Part shown: one piece after another, positions 1 to 8,096 of the stretch
How positions within the stretch are numbered: the first letter of the stretch is position 1
How the letters are laid out: each line of letters opens with the position of its first letter
NCBI RefSeq assembly: GCF_015711605.1
Contig: NZ_JABTEZ010000004.1
Span: 186,001 to 250,000, forward strand
Reading direction: 5' to 3'
Length of the DNA: 64,000 nucleotides
Origin: Planomonospora sp. ID67723
GTDB taxonomy: Bacteria; Actinomycetota; Actinomycetes; Streptosporangiales; Streptosporangiaceae
The notes under the pieces: generated by a model
What the model saw: the letters and a program-made list of their open reading frames with translations, nothing else
Databases searched by the model: none
What the model was told of the DNA's origin: nothing
Made by a program: the position numbers and the translations under genes

Positions 1-335
1 CACATCTCGGCACCACACCCGGCGCATACCGGCGGACCTTCAGTCAAACCTGACGGCGTAGTCGGGTGTTCATGCACACGCGAGCGGGTGCGCAGGCGGG
101 TCGCGTCCAGATCGCGGCATTCGAGCAGTAGCCTCCAGCTCCCACTCTCTGCGCCTCGGCAGGGACCCTTTCTCCCGAACCGATGTCGCTACGGTCCGGT
201 ACCGCGGCCCGTACTCCGCGGGGCCTCGCTCGCCCAGCGGCAGGTGAGGCTCGACCAAGGACCACTCGTTGGCTTTGCCTGTGAGAACCGGATCTGGATC
301 AAAGTCCGTGAAGCGGTGACTGCGGGTGACGATCA
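1..335. other. No gene recognised; probable non-coding flank of the ISL3 remnant
   Basis: I see no convincing start or family match on either strand. The segment lies just downstream (minus strand) of the ISL3 transposase stop, so it may be the terminal non-coding part of that element plus its flank. I could not identify a terminal inverted repeat. Confidence 0.3.
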
Positions 336-1546
336 CTAGTGGGTGAGGAGCACGCGCTTGCGGAGGAGGGCAAAGCCCGCTCGGCCGAATATCTGACGTT
401 TGATCATCTTGATCCGGTTGACGTGACCTTCCACTGGACCTGAGTTCCACGGCAGGGTGAGACCGGCGGTAACGGCGTCAAGATCGCGCTCTAAGCCGCT
501 GGCGAAGCCGTGGAGGGAGGGCAGGTCATCGGCCTCGACTGCGGCGAGCCAGGCCGGAAGATCCTGGCCCTGGCGCTTGGTGAGCATGATGGCAAAAGAA
601 CGCACATGTTTGCTGAGCGCGGCCAGCTCAGGACAGCGGGCCAGGACAGCCTTGAGCTGCAGATGGAGGGATTCCTCCAGGCGGTCGGGGTGGGTGGTGA
701 TCCAGCCGGTGACCTTGCGGGCCGAAGGAGTCGGCGGTGCGACAGGGTGGGGTGCGCGCAAGGGGCGCAGATAGTCACTGAGCGCGGCGTAGCTGCCGCA
801 ATAGCCCAGTGCGGTGATTTCCTTCAGCAGCCGGGTGGCGTTGCGTTCGCCTTCGTGCCAGTGCTGGTGCAGGTAGGGCTTGAAGTCATCGACCATGCTG
901 GGCTTGGTGGTCCACTGACCCCACAGCAGATCCTCAGCCGTGGCGGCATGGGCGTAGCGGATCACGGTGCGGCCGCTCATGCCAAGCTGGCGGGCGATGC
1001 TGCGCAGGCTGTGGCCAGCCGCTTTCAGCTCATGGATGCGCCTTCAGCATAAGCGCTGGTCCGGTCGCGGCAGATCACCTCGACGTCGGGGTGCTGGCGC
1101 AGCCAGTCGGCCAGGGTGGTGGCCTGGCGGTCGGCCAGCAGGTCGATGGACCGGTGAGTGACCATATCGAGCAGGACGGTGCCGTAGCTGTTGCCGCGGC
1201 GGATGGCGAAGTCGTCCACGCGCAGCACGGTGATCTGGCCGATCTGGGGATCGGGCAGGGCGTGGATTAGCCGGATCAGAGTGGAACGGCTGGCGGTCAA
1301 GCCGAGCACACGCACCAATCGTGTGCCGGCGCGACCGGCCAGAGCCAGCGCGACGGTTTCCAGCACGCTGCGAAGCAGCCGGGTGCGGCGAGCATGGCGC
1401 TGGGTCAGTGCTGGGACCTGCTCGGCAAAGGTGCGCATTTCACCGCGTTGGAGTCCGGGCCTTGGAAGGACAGTCCTTGGCGATGGTGGCGCGATCAACG
1501 CGCCGCGCAGCCGTGGGCAGCGCCAGATCGACGAGTCAGGAGGCAC
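336..1546 (-). pseudogene. ISL3-family transposase, internally deleted and truncated
   Basis: Two minus-strand pieces belong to one ISL3-type DDE transposase. The upstream piece (1025-1546) carries the RTFAEQVP region and runs to a [12 protein letters not shown] motif typical of the first catalytic half, then hits a stop. The downstream piece (336-980) carries the helix-turn-helix (about SIARQLGMSGRTVIRY) and the C-terminal NSGPVEGHVNRIKMIKRQ catalytic end. The family normally has a VADRFHLW-type stretch between these parts. It is missing, and the halves are in different frames, so there is an out-of-frame internal deletion near 1040. The N-terminal zinc-ribbon part is also absent, so the 5' end is probably truncated near 1470. 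The element cannot make transposase. Confidence 0.85.
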
Positions 1547-1564
1547 CCATCGGGAGAGAGAAGT

Positions 1565-1996
1565 TTATCTATGTGCCGTCGGCCACGCCCAAGCGACCCA
1601 TGTGATGACCATCAGGAGCGCTATCTCGATCAGGGTTCCGACGATGTAGTAGACCCAGCTCTCACCGATGAGCGAAGCCGCTGCGGTTACCACGTAGAAC
1701 AGGCTGACCACGATGTTGGCGATCCGGTTGACCCGCGCCTGGGCGAGCAGCGAGACGACGACCATCAACGCCGCGACGACGATGTACAGCGTCGTGAGCG
1801 CAAGGAACGTCTGGTCGATCGCGAACTCGGTGCCGGACACCTCGCCGGCGAGCACTCCGTTGATCACATCAGCGCGGTAGAAGCCGAAGATGTCGACGTA
1901 GGCGAACACCAACAACGTGGTGACCCATAAGCCGCAGAGCACGACCTTGACGTCGACCTTGGCGTCAAGAAGTTCGCTCGCCTGATTTCCGTTCAC
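1565..1996 (-). CDS. Small four-helix membrane protein (DUF6326-like)
   Basis: This encodes 143 residues with four clear hydrophobic helices: VKVVLCGLWVTTLLVFAYV, a helix around residues 60-80 (TLYIVVAALMVVVSLLA), NIVVSLFYVVTAAASLIG and YYIVGTLIEIALLMVITWVAWAW. The short cytosolic N-terminus reads MNGNQASELLDAKVDVK. The size and topology fit the DUF6326 family, which has no known biochemical role. The start is preceded by a purine-rich AGAAGGAGACGACC stretch that can serve as ribosome binding site. It lies head to head with the broken kinase gene at 2165. No motif suggests transport or catalysis. The assignment to the DUF rests on pattern memory. Confidence 0.7.
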   Translation of the reverse strand: MNGNQASELLDAKVDVKVVLCGLWVTTLLVFAYVDIFGFYRADVINGVLAGEVSGTEFAIDQTFLALTTLYIVVAALMVVVSLLAQARVNRIANIVVSLFYVVTAAASLIGESWVYYIVGTLIEIALLMVITWVAWAWPTAHR

Positions 1997-2164
1997 GGGT
2001 CGTCTCCTTCTCGTAGCCCGTAGCGGTGGCCGGTCCCAGTCTCAGTCGTACCGGCGGCGGGACGCCCGAGTCCTGTGGCCGACGCTTCCCTGGCTCATTG
2101 GCCAGGCAAGCGGCTGGTCGCGCGGCGGGTTCGCGGGGAACGCCCGATCGCTACTGTGGTAGTC

Positions 2165-3307
2165 GTGTCGAACGCTGCGACGACGTTGCGGGCCGCCGTG
2201 CGGCGCCCGTCGCCGTACACCTGGCGTGACTGGGCCCTCGCTGCGCTGGTGTTGACCGTGCTCGTGTTTGAAGCAGCCTTCCGAGACCTGGTCTGGTGAC
2301 CGGTAGCCGTTGCATTCGGGTGTGGCCTGGCGCTCGCGGTCCTGGTCCGGCGGGCCTATCCGTTGCCCGTCGTAGTGTTCGCCTTCGGAGGGTTCGCGGT
2401 CCTCGACGTCGCCACGTTCGTCGTGGGCACCGAACCCGTGGCCCTGCACAGCGGATGGGTGGTGTTCGTGCTGGCCTACTCGCTTCTGCGTTGGCGTGCC
2501 GGCCGCGATGTAGCCATCGGGATGGCGGCCATGGCGGTGGGACTGGCCGCCATTGTCAGCGTCGACTTCCCCGGGTTCGCCGAGACGACCGCCGGGATCG
2601 CCATGGTGCTCTTCGCCGCTGCCCTCGGGGCCTCCGTGCGCTACCGGACCATCGCCCGCAGACAGCTGATCGTGCAGGCCAAGCTTCAGGAACGCGAACA
2701 GCTGGCTCGGGAGCTGCACGACACCGTGGCTCACCACGTCTCCGCAATCGCGATCCAGGCACAGGCAGGCTTGTTCCTTGCCCGGTCATCGTCGCTGAGC
2801 GGAGCGACGGAAGCCCTCGAAACCATCAACCGCGAGGCGGCCCGGACGCTCGCGGAGATGCGCACGATGGTCAGCGCACTGCGCGACCGCCAGCAGCAGC
2901 CGCCTCTGGTTCCCCAGCGTCGGATCGCCGATATCAAAGGTATCGCCGCTGACAGCACCGAGGCGCTGCGCATCGACGTCGAGCTGCACGGTGATCTGAC
3001 GAACCTCCCGCCAGCCGTCGAGGGTGCCCTCTACCGTGTGACGCAGGAATCGATCACCAACGCCCAGCGCCACGCCCAGCAGGCGACCCGAGTCAGGGTT
3101 GAGGTGACCGGCAGCGCTACCGATGTCCAGTTGACGGTCAGCGACGACGGCGTCCGAATCGCGTCTGCCGCTGGTCCGTCCGGATTTGGGCTGGTCGGCA
3201 TGACCGAACGCATCACGCTCCTGGGTGGCACGTTCACCGCCGGACCGAATCCGGATCGCGGCTGGATCGTCCGGGCCGTCCTTCCCCGCCAAGGCGCGGC
3301 GACATGA
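2165..3307 (+). pseudogene. Two-component sensor histidine kinase (HisKA_3 type), nonsense-interrupted
   Basis: The gene would start at GTG 2165 (VSNAATTLRAAV), giving an N-terminal membrane domain. The reading frame is broken by an in-frame TGA at 2297-2299, directly after FRDLVW, and then continues in the same frame with PVAVAFGCGLALAVLVRRAYP. Downstream the NarL/DesK-type kinase core is intact: dimerisation/phosphoacceptor box ARELHDTVAHHVSAIAIQAQ, a TQESITNAQRHA N-box, and DDG/GFGLVGMTERI G-boxes near 3140-3220. A shortened form could start at ATG 2363, but it would lose the first membrane helices. The stop is one transition away from an Arg codon (CGA to TGA). The cognate regulator, which overlaps the stop codon by ATGA, is also broken. 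Confidence 0.85.
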
Positions 3308-4007
3308 CCATCCGCGTCCTCATCGCCGACGACCAGGGCATCGTCCGGGCCAGCCCGGCATCGAGGTGGTCGGGCAGGCGGCCGACGGACGTACGGCCGT
3401 CGCGCTCGCCCGCCAACTGCGGCCGGATGTGTGCCTGTTCGACATCCGGATGCCCGTCCTGGACGGTATCGAGGCCACCCGTCTGCTCGCCGGACCGGAA
3501 ATCTCCAATCCGATCGCCGTCATCGTGATCACCACGTTCGACACCGACGAGTACATCTACGGAGCCCTCAAGGCGGGCGCCCGCGGCTTCCTGCTCAAGG
3601 GCGCCGAACCGGACCAGCTGGTCGAGGCGATCCACGCCGCCGTGCAGGGTGATGCACTCATCGACCCGGCCATCACCGGCAGGCTACTCGCCACGTTCGC
3701 CACCAGCGGCCCTACCGCCACACCGGCCCAGCCGGTTCAGGCCCTGACCGACCGGGAGGAAGACGTGCTGGCCGAGGTCGCGCGGGGCAAGACGAACGCC
3801 GAGATCGCGCGGGACCTGCACATCAGCATGAGTACGGTCAAGTTCCATCTCGCCGGTCTCATGGCCAAGCTCGAAGCCCGGAACCGCGTCGAACTCGCCA
3901 TGTGGGCCTACCAGACCAAGCTGGGCCCTCGCATACTTGAGACGCCCACTGGCACAATCCGACGTCCGGACATCGACAGAAGTGCGCATCGCACCATCCC
4001 GCGTTGA
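3304..4007 (+). pseudogene. NarL/FixJ-type response regulator, frameshift deletion in receiver domain
   Basis: The start ATG 3304 overlaps the kinase stop and gives MTIRVLIADDQGIVRA, the normal beta1 and acidic pocket of a receiver. The expected helix-1 stretch (GLRMLLEAQ in relatives) is missing. The continuing sequence PGIEVVGQAADG lies in a different frame, so a short out-of-frame deletion occurred near 3350. Thereafter the receiver (DVCLFDIRMPVLDG with the phospho-Asp, ITTFDTDEY, KAGARGFLLKG) and the C-terminal LuxR helix-turn-helix (LTDREEDVLAEVARGKTNAE) are undamaged. It belongs to the kinase just upstream. With both partners mutated the system is probably dead. Confidence 0.85.
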
Positions 4008-4239
4008 GGAAGCTGCAGGCTGTCGTGCGGGTGTTCGATCTGCGGGTGGTGCGACAGGTGGCAATCGAAAATCCGGAGGGAGTCCGGCAGTTGGCCCTGG
4101 AGCTGCAGACGGTGCTGGCCGATCTAGGGTGAGTGCGCCCGCGAGGCGGAATGACCCATTCAGGATCACCTGAGGCCCAGCGAAGGAGCGAGCGCCCGCT
4201 TCCGGCAGACGCCGTATCCGAGCACCAAGACGCCGCGCC
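4008..4239 (+). other. Short unrecognised open stretch downstream of the response regulator
   Basis: From TTG 4004 a 42-residue frame runs to a TGA at 4130-4132 (ending LALELQTVLADLG). It looks protein-like but has no ribosome binding site and no family I recognise, and may be the tail of a lost gene. Nothing else is supported here. Confidence 0.25.
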
Positions 4240-4366
4240 GAAGGTGGCGTCCTTGCAGATGGCGGTCGCCACGCGCAGCGGCAGCCGGGACGGGATGGTG
4301 TTCCACTCGAACTGCGGGCGGAAGTACACGAGCGCCGCGCCTACCAGGCCGTTCACCGCCGCCTGA
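4240..4366 (+). mobile_element. IS3-family transposase remnant
   Basis: The plus-strand peptide VASLQMAVATRSGSRDGMVF followed by HSNCGRKYTSAA matches the IS3/IS2 orfB catalytic core, where relatives read LQMAVATR...GVVFHSDRGSQYTSAAF. The catalytic Asp of the HSDRGSQY motif is here Asn. Nothing recognisable of the transposase remains before or after, so it is a scrap. Confidence 0.6.
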
Positions 4367-4376
4367 GGAGGGCAAA

Positions 4377-4405
4377 CCGGCCTCCGAATCACCACCGGAG
4401 GCCGG
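4377..4405. terminator. Hairpin with 10-bp perfect arms
   Basis: CCGGCCTCCG (4377-4386) pairs with CGGAGGCCGG (4396-4405) across a 9-nt loop. There is no strong T tract on either side, so either a weak bidirectional terminator or a remnant hairpin is possible. Confidence 0.5.
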
Positions 4406-4510
4406 CCACGTGTCGGGGTCAGAGAGACTTGGAACGCAATCCGGCGTCAGCCGGAGTCCTGGTCCCGAAAACAGGGGCAACGGGTTCTGTCTGCCGTACT
4501 TGGTCTGCCC

Positions 4511-4800
4511 CTATGAGCAGTCCTGCACGTAGCTATATCCGTACAGGAAGAGCGTCCGGTAGGGATAGCCGTATCCGGCCGTATCCTGACAGTCCTGCCA
4601 TGCCCAGGACACCCGTTGAGGATCGCTGTCGGGCAGGCCGGGAAACGGATCGTGCACGGCGAACACGGTATGCCCAACCCGGGTGCGCAGACCGGGTGAT
4701 CGAGCCAGGATGGCCGATCATGGACAGGGCCTCCTCCACTGTACGGCCTGCCGATTTTGTTCGGTCGGAGCATGGCGGCGTCGGCCGCCCCAAGGTTCGC
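4511..4800 (-). pseudogene. Frameshifted unknown gene
   Basis: Minus-strand fragments read sensibly only when frames are joined. TVEEALSMIGHPGSITRSA lies around 4680-4740. It is followed in another frame by HTVFAVHDPFPGLPDSDPQR and then SWAWQDCQDTAGYGYPYRTL..YSYVQDCS, stopping at TAG 4511-4513. I do not recognise the family. The first part resembles the opening strand/helix of a PASTA-like module, but the evidence is thin. At least one, probably two, single-base frameshifts are needed, so it is a decayed gene. Confidence 0.4.
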
Positions 4801-4943
4801 AGCCGGCCGCGGTAACGCAGGCCCGCCGAACGGGCACCACGTCTCCTGAGGCCTCCGTTGTGTGCCGTGTGCGGACGACCTGAGTAGTTCAACGGAGCTC
4901 ACGTACTCTGGCGGCCGGCCCGTCCGAGACGGACGCTGCCGTC

Positions 4944-5423
4944 ATGACACGCGAACTGACGGGAGTGGCTCTCGGAGCCGTCCCCGCGGGACTTGTCGTG
5001 GTCTCGCTGCTCGAACCGACGGCTGCTCTCGGGGACTCCTTGGGAAGATCCTGGTGTGCTCGGGGGTGGGACGGGTTCTTCTGCTCGTTCGCCGTCGCCC
5101 TACTGACGCTGGCTGCTCTCGGCGGGATTGGGGCAGCCTTGGACGGCGCCGTTCTGTGGGCGCTCAAGGTACCGGGATGGTGCGGCATCGCGCTGTGGTC
5201 GATCCCCTTCGCCGGTTGTGGAGCCATGTTCCTCGGGGCGCTGCTCGATTGGATTCCGCGGTGGTTGTTCGCCATCGCCCTGTACCTACTCGGCAACAGC
5301 GTGTTCTTCCTGATCGGTCAGGTGTGGCAGGCCCACTGGAGCCTGCGGGCGGCGGCGCTCATCGCCGTACTCGTGCTGGTGCTTCCGGCGGGCCGATGGA
5401 TGATCCAGCTCATCCAGGCATAG
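4944..5423 (+). CDS. Hypothetical membrane protein, about five helices
   Basis: This encodes 159 residues that are nearly all membrane. Hydrophobic segments are at about residues 6-28, 48-70, 78-100, 110-128 and 135-152, with a CARGWDGFFCSF loop holding two cysteines between helices 1 and 2. There is no signal peptidase site, catalytic motif or transporter signature. It stands alone, with a decayed gene upstream and another downstream. I do not recognise it. The coding potential is good and the frame uninterrupted. Confidence 0.6.
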   Translation: MTRELTGVALGAVPAGLVVVSLLEPTAALGDSLGRSWCARGWDGFFCSFAVALLTLAALGGIGAALDGAVLWALKVPGWCGIALWSIPFAGCGAMFLGALLDWIPRWLFAIALYLLGNSVFFLIGQVWQAHWSLRAAALIAVLVLVLPAGRWMIQLIQA

Positions 5424-5568
5424 TTGCGGTGATTCATCGGCGGCGCGTACATGACCGTGCCGGGACACGACGCCCGGGCCGTCTACGAACCGGTGGCCGG
5501 CGGTGATCCGGATGTGTGGCATTACGGCGGATCGATCGGCTGAGGTGCGGCCCGCTACAGTTCCGATC

Positions 5569-5956
5569 ATGAGCGGGACCACGCCGGCGGTGGCCCGGGT
5601 CGCGCACGGCACCCTACAGCGGCTGCGCGCGTTCCTGACCGCCGAGAAGAACCGCGCCGGCGAGCTGCTGGCCGGGACGGAACCGACGCCCGGCGCTGAC
5701 GCCGCGCTGCGGGCTGAGGCCTGCACCCGCATCCGCCAGCGCTTGGAGCGGCTGCGGGAGCGCGGGGACCTGCTGGACACGGTCGACGCCGCGCTCACCC
5801 ACGGGATCCGGGTGGAGCTGGCGGGACGGGGCTGGGATCACCATTGGCCGCCGGTGCAGGCCGGCCCACTACGAGCGCCTGGCCGCACCCATCATCCCGC
5901 CGGGAGTGGTCTGGCGGGCCGGGCTGGACAGAGCCCTGCCCCCGGAGTCCGGGTGA
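5569..5956 (+). pseudogene. Unknown protein, frameshifted before a conserved C-terminal module
   Basis: From ATG 5569 (MSGTTPAVARVAHGTLQRLR) there is a helical, Arg/Glu/Leu-rich domain of about 95 residues. At about 5860 the sensible frame shifts to AHYERLAAPIIPPGVVWRAG and LDRALPPESG, stopping at TGA 5954-5956. The original frame instead runs on into unrelated residues up to 5997. The same C-terminal module occurs at 13575-13664 attached to a different N-terminal part, which shows that the module, not the run-on, is genuine. Function is unknown. Confidence 0.5.
5864..5956 (+). repeat. Shared C-terminal module, copy 1
   Basis: About 90 bp encodes AHYERLAAPIIPPGVVWRAG followed by LDRALPPES. 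It is nearly identical at nucleotide level to 13575-13664, in the same orientation. Confidence 0.8.
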
Positions 5957-6328
5957 CGGGACACCGGACGCCACTCACCAACCTGCTCTCCCTCTGACCT
6001 GGGCTCTTTCGATGGCGGCATCGGCGGCGGTGGGCCTGCAGCCAGTGCTGGACCCACGGTTCAAAAGCCTTCGACGGAGACGGGTGGCAGAGGCCGGCTC
6101 CTGCCTGAGGCGACATCGACGGTGCCTCGATAGATGCGGGTATGGCCCTCACCACTGACGAGAGTTCCGTACTGACCACGGATGTGCAGGGCTGGGCCTC
6201 GAAGTCAAATGGTGGAAATCAGCTCGAAGGAAACCAGGAGCGGCGCGGTGCTCTTCGTACCGCTCCACCATCAAACATCCACAGGGCGCCACCTCCTGAT
6301 GAGGGTGCCAGACCACGAGGAGACCACC

Positions 6329-6856
6329 ATGGCCACCAGCAAACCCGCATCCCGTGACCGCACCAAACGCCGCCTCCTGCGGGCGCTGGGCGTCGTCTTG
6401 GCGCCCGTCACCGCGATCGTCGTGATGGCGGGGCCCGCCTTCGCCGAGCAGCGGGCGTGCACCACCCGGCCCACCCACAACGTGTGCCTGACCATTTACC
6501 CGCTCGACGACGGGAACTACAAGGTCACCCTCGGGATCGACGTGCACATGAGCCAGCAGGACGCACAGGCGATCATCGATCGCCCTGGCGACCCGTTCAC
6601 GGGCAGGGTGTTCGGATCCGACTCATCCAACGAACCCAAGCAGTTCCTCTTCGCCGTCCCCCTAGACAGAGACACGGTCATCGCCACGGCGGAATTCGGG
6701 CTCAGCGCCGGGTTCAGCACCATTGTGTCCCCCGACCAGCTCAACGAGGACAACAGCCCCGGCAACCGCGTCGACGAAGTATTCGGCCGGGTCAGGCTCA
6801 TCGAGCGAGCGGCCAGCAGGGACTTCAACACCCCCGAGATCCACAACACCTTCTAG
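6329..6856 (+). CDS. Secreted protein of unknown function
   Basis: The start is ATG 6329 (MATSKPASRDRTKRRLLRAL), chosen because a GAGGAG sequence ends a few bases upstream and a textbook signal peptide follows: basic n-region, hydrophobic ALGVVLAPVTAIVVMAG, and an AFA-like cleavage site at PAFA|EQ. The mature part is about 135 residues, with two early cysteines (ACTTRPTHNVCLTIY) likely to form a disulfide, then a beta-rich acidic domain. No lipobox or cell-wall sorting signal is seen. It is monocistronic. I do not recognise the family. Confidence 0.75.
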   Translation: MATSKPASRDRTKRRLLRALGVVLAPVTAIVVMAGPAFAEQRACTTRPTHNVCLTIYPLDDGNYKVTLGIDVHMSQQDAQAIIDRPGDPFTGRVFGSDSSNEPKQFLFAVPLDRDTVIATAEFGLSAGFSTIVSPDQLNEDNSPGNRVDEVFGRVRLIERAASRDFNTPEIHNTF

Positions 6857-7043
6857 CGAAAGGCGATGACGAACGCGCTCGCACGGCCCCTTCCTCCATG
6901 CTCGCACCGCTGACCAGGGATCGCGGGCTTCAAGCGACCTGACCAAGCCCTACCAGCGAGTCGTTCTGCATAGAGGCGTCGTGGAAAGAGCGGGGTCCCG
7001 GGACAGAGCCGGCGGGCTCCGCGCACCCTCCGCCGACAGGTGT

Positions 7044-8018
7044 TCATACGGTGACCACGACCTTGCCCCTCGCGTGCCCCCGTTCGAGATAACGGACGGC
7101 CTCGGCGGTCTCATCCAGTGAGTAAGTCCGGTCGATGACGGGAGTGACCTTCCCCGACTCGATGAGCTCGCTCATGACGGTGAGATCGTCGGCGCTGGGG
7201 TGGGACAGGAAGAACGTCGTCCGGGGTGTCACCATGACCTTGACGATTCCGAGCACCGGCCCGATCCACTGCCCCTTCGACGGCGCGCCCTCCACGAAGA
7301 CACCCGTGGGCTCGAGCACCCGCCGGATCGCCCGGATGCCGTGATTGGCGACCAGGTCGAGCACCACGTCGTACCGCTTCCCGGCACGCGTGTAGTCCTC
7401 CTTGGTGTAGTCGATAACGTGGTCGGCGCCGATCGAGCGGACCAGCTCCGTGTTGCCGGTGCCGCACACCCCGGTCACCTCCGCCCCCATAGCCTTGGCG
7501 ATCTGCACCGCGAACGTCCCCACGCCGCCGGAAGCCCCGTTGATCAGCACCCGGTGCCCGAGCCGGACCCGGCCCTTGTCACGTAGCGCCTGGAGTGCGG
7601 TGAGCGCCGCCACCGGGACGGCCGCGGCCTGCTCGAACGTCAGCCCGCCCGGCATCTTGCACAGCATGCCGTTCTGACGCAGACAGGCGTACTCGGCCAG
7701 GCCCGTCGTGCCCGGTACGAGGTCCAGGCCGCAGCCGCCGTAGACCTCGTCCCCCGGCCGGAAGGCGGTGACGTCGCGGCCCACCGACTCGACGACGCCC
7801 GCTAGGTCGGCGCCCAGGGCGGTGTGCTTGGGACGGGTCAGGCCCATCTGCAGACGGACGAAGTACGGCTCGCCCCGCATGTTGTGCCAGTCCAGCGGGT
7901 TGACGGAAGCAGCGCGTACGCGGATCAGCACGTCGTCGGCCCCGACGGCGGGTATGTCGGCGTCCTGCAGTCGCAGCACCTCGGGCGGGCCGTAGGCGTG
8001 GTAGCGGATGGCTTTCAC
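7044..8018 (-). CDS. Zinc-independent medium-chain reductase, quinone oxidoreductase-like
   Basis: This is a 324-residue MDR-superfamily enzyme. The GroES-like N-domain runs from VKAIRYHAYGPPEVLRL, with GADLAGVVESVGRDVTAFRPGDEVYG. The Rossmann domain carries the NADPH motif INGASGGVGTFAVQIAKAMG. Structural-zinc cysteines and the zinc-binding GHE motif are absent, which fits the NAD(P)H:quinone reductase/alkenal reductase branch. GTG 8018 is preferred because relatives begin with MKAIRY. An in-frame ATG at 8042 would add eight residues. The gene is divergent from the LuxR-family regulator at 8097, with a palindrome between them, so it is a plausible target of that regulator. Confidence 0.88.
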   Translation of the reverse strand: MKAIRYHAYGPPEVLRLQDADIPAVGADDVLIRVRAASVNPLDWHNMRGEPYFVRLQMGLTRPKHTALGADLAGVVESVGRDVTAFRPGDEVYGGCGLDLVPGTTGLAEYACLRQNGMLCKMPGGLTFEQAAAVPVAALTALQALRDKGRVRLGHRVLINGASGGVGTFAVQIAKAMGAEVTGVCGTGNTELVRSIGADHVIDYTKEDYTRAGKRYDVVLDLVANHGIRAIRRVLEPTGVFVEGAPSKGQWIGPVLGIVKVMVTPRTTFFLSHPSADDLTVMSELIESGKVTPVIDRTYSLDETAEAVRYLERGHARGKVVVTV

Positions 8019-8052
8019 GATTCCCAGGGTGCGGACAGGCATCGGGTCCACG

Positions 8053-8074
8053 AAATCACGTGAATTCGTGATTT
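8053..8074. promoter_or_regulatory. Palindrome in the divergent promoter region
   Basis: AAATCACG (8053-8060), spacer TGAATT, CGTGATTT (8067-8074): a perfect inverted repeat with 8-bp arms. It lies between the starts of the reductase and the LuxR-type regulator and is the likely operator for one or both. Confidence 0.6.
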
Positions 8075-8096
8075 GCAGAGTAGTGTCCGAGCCACC

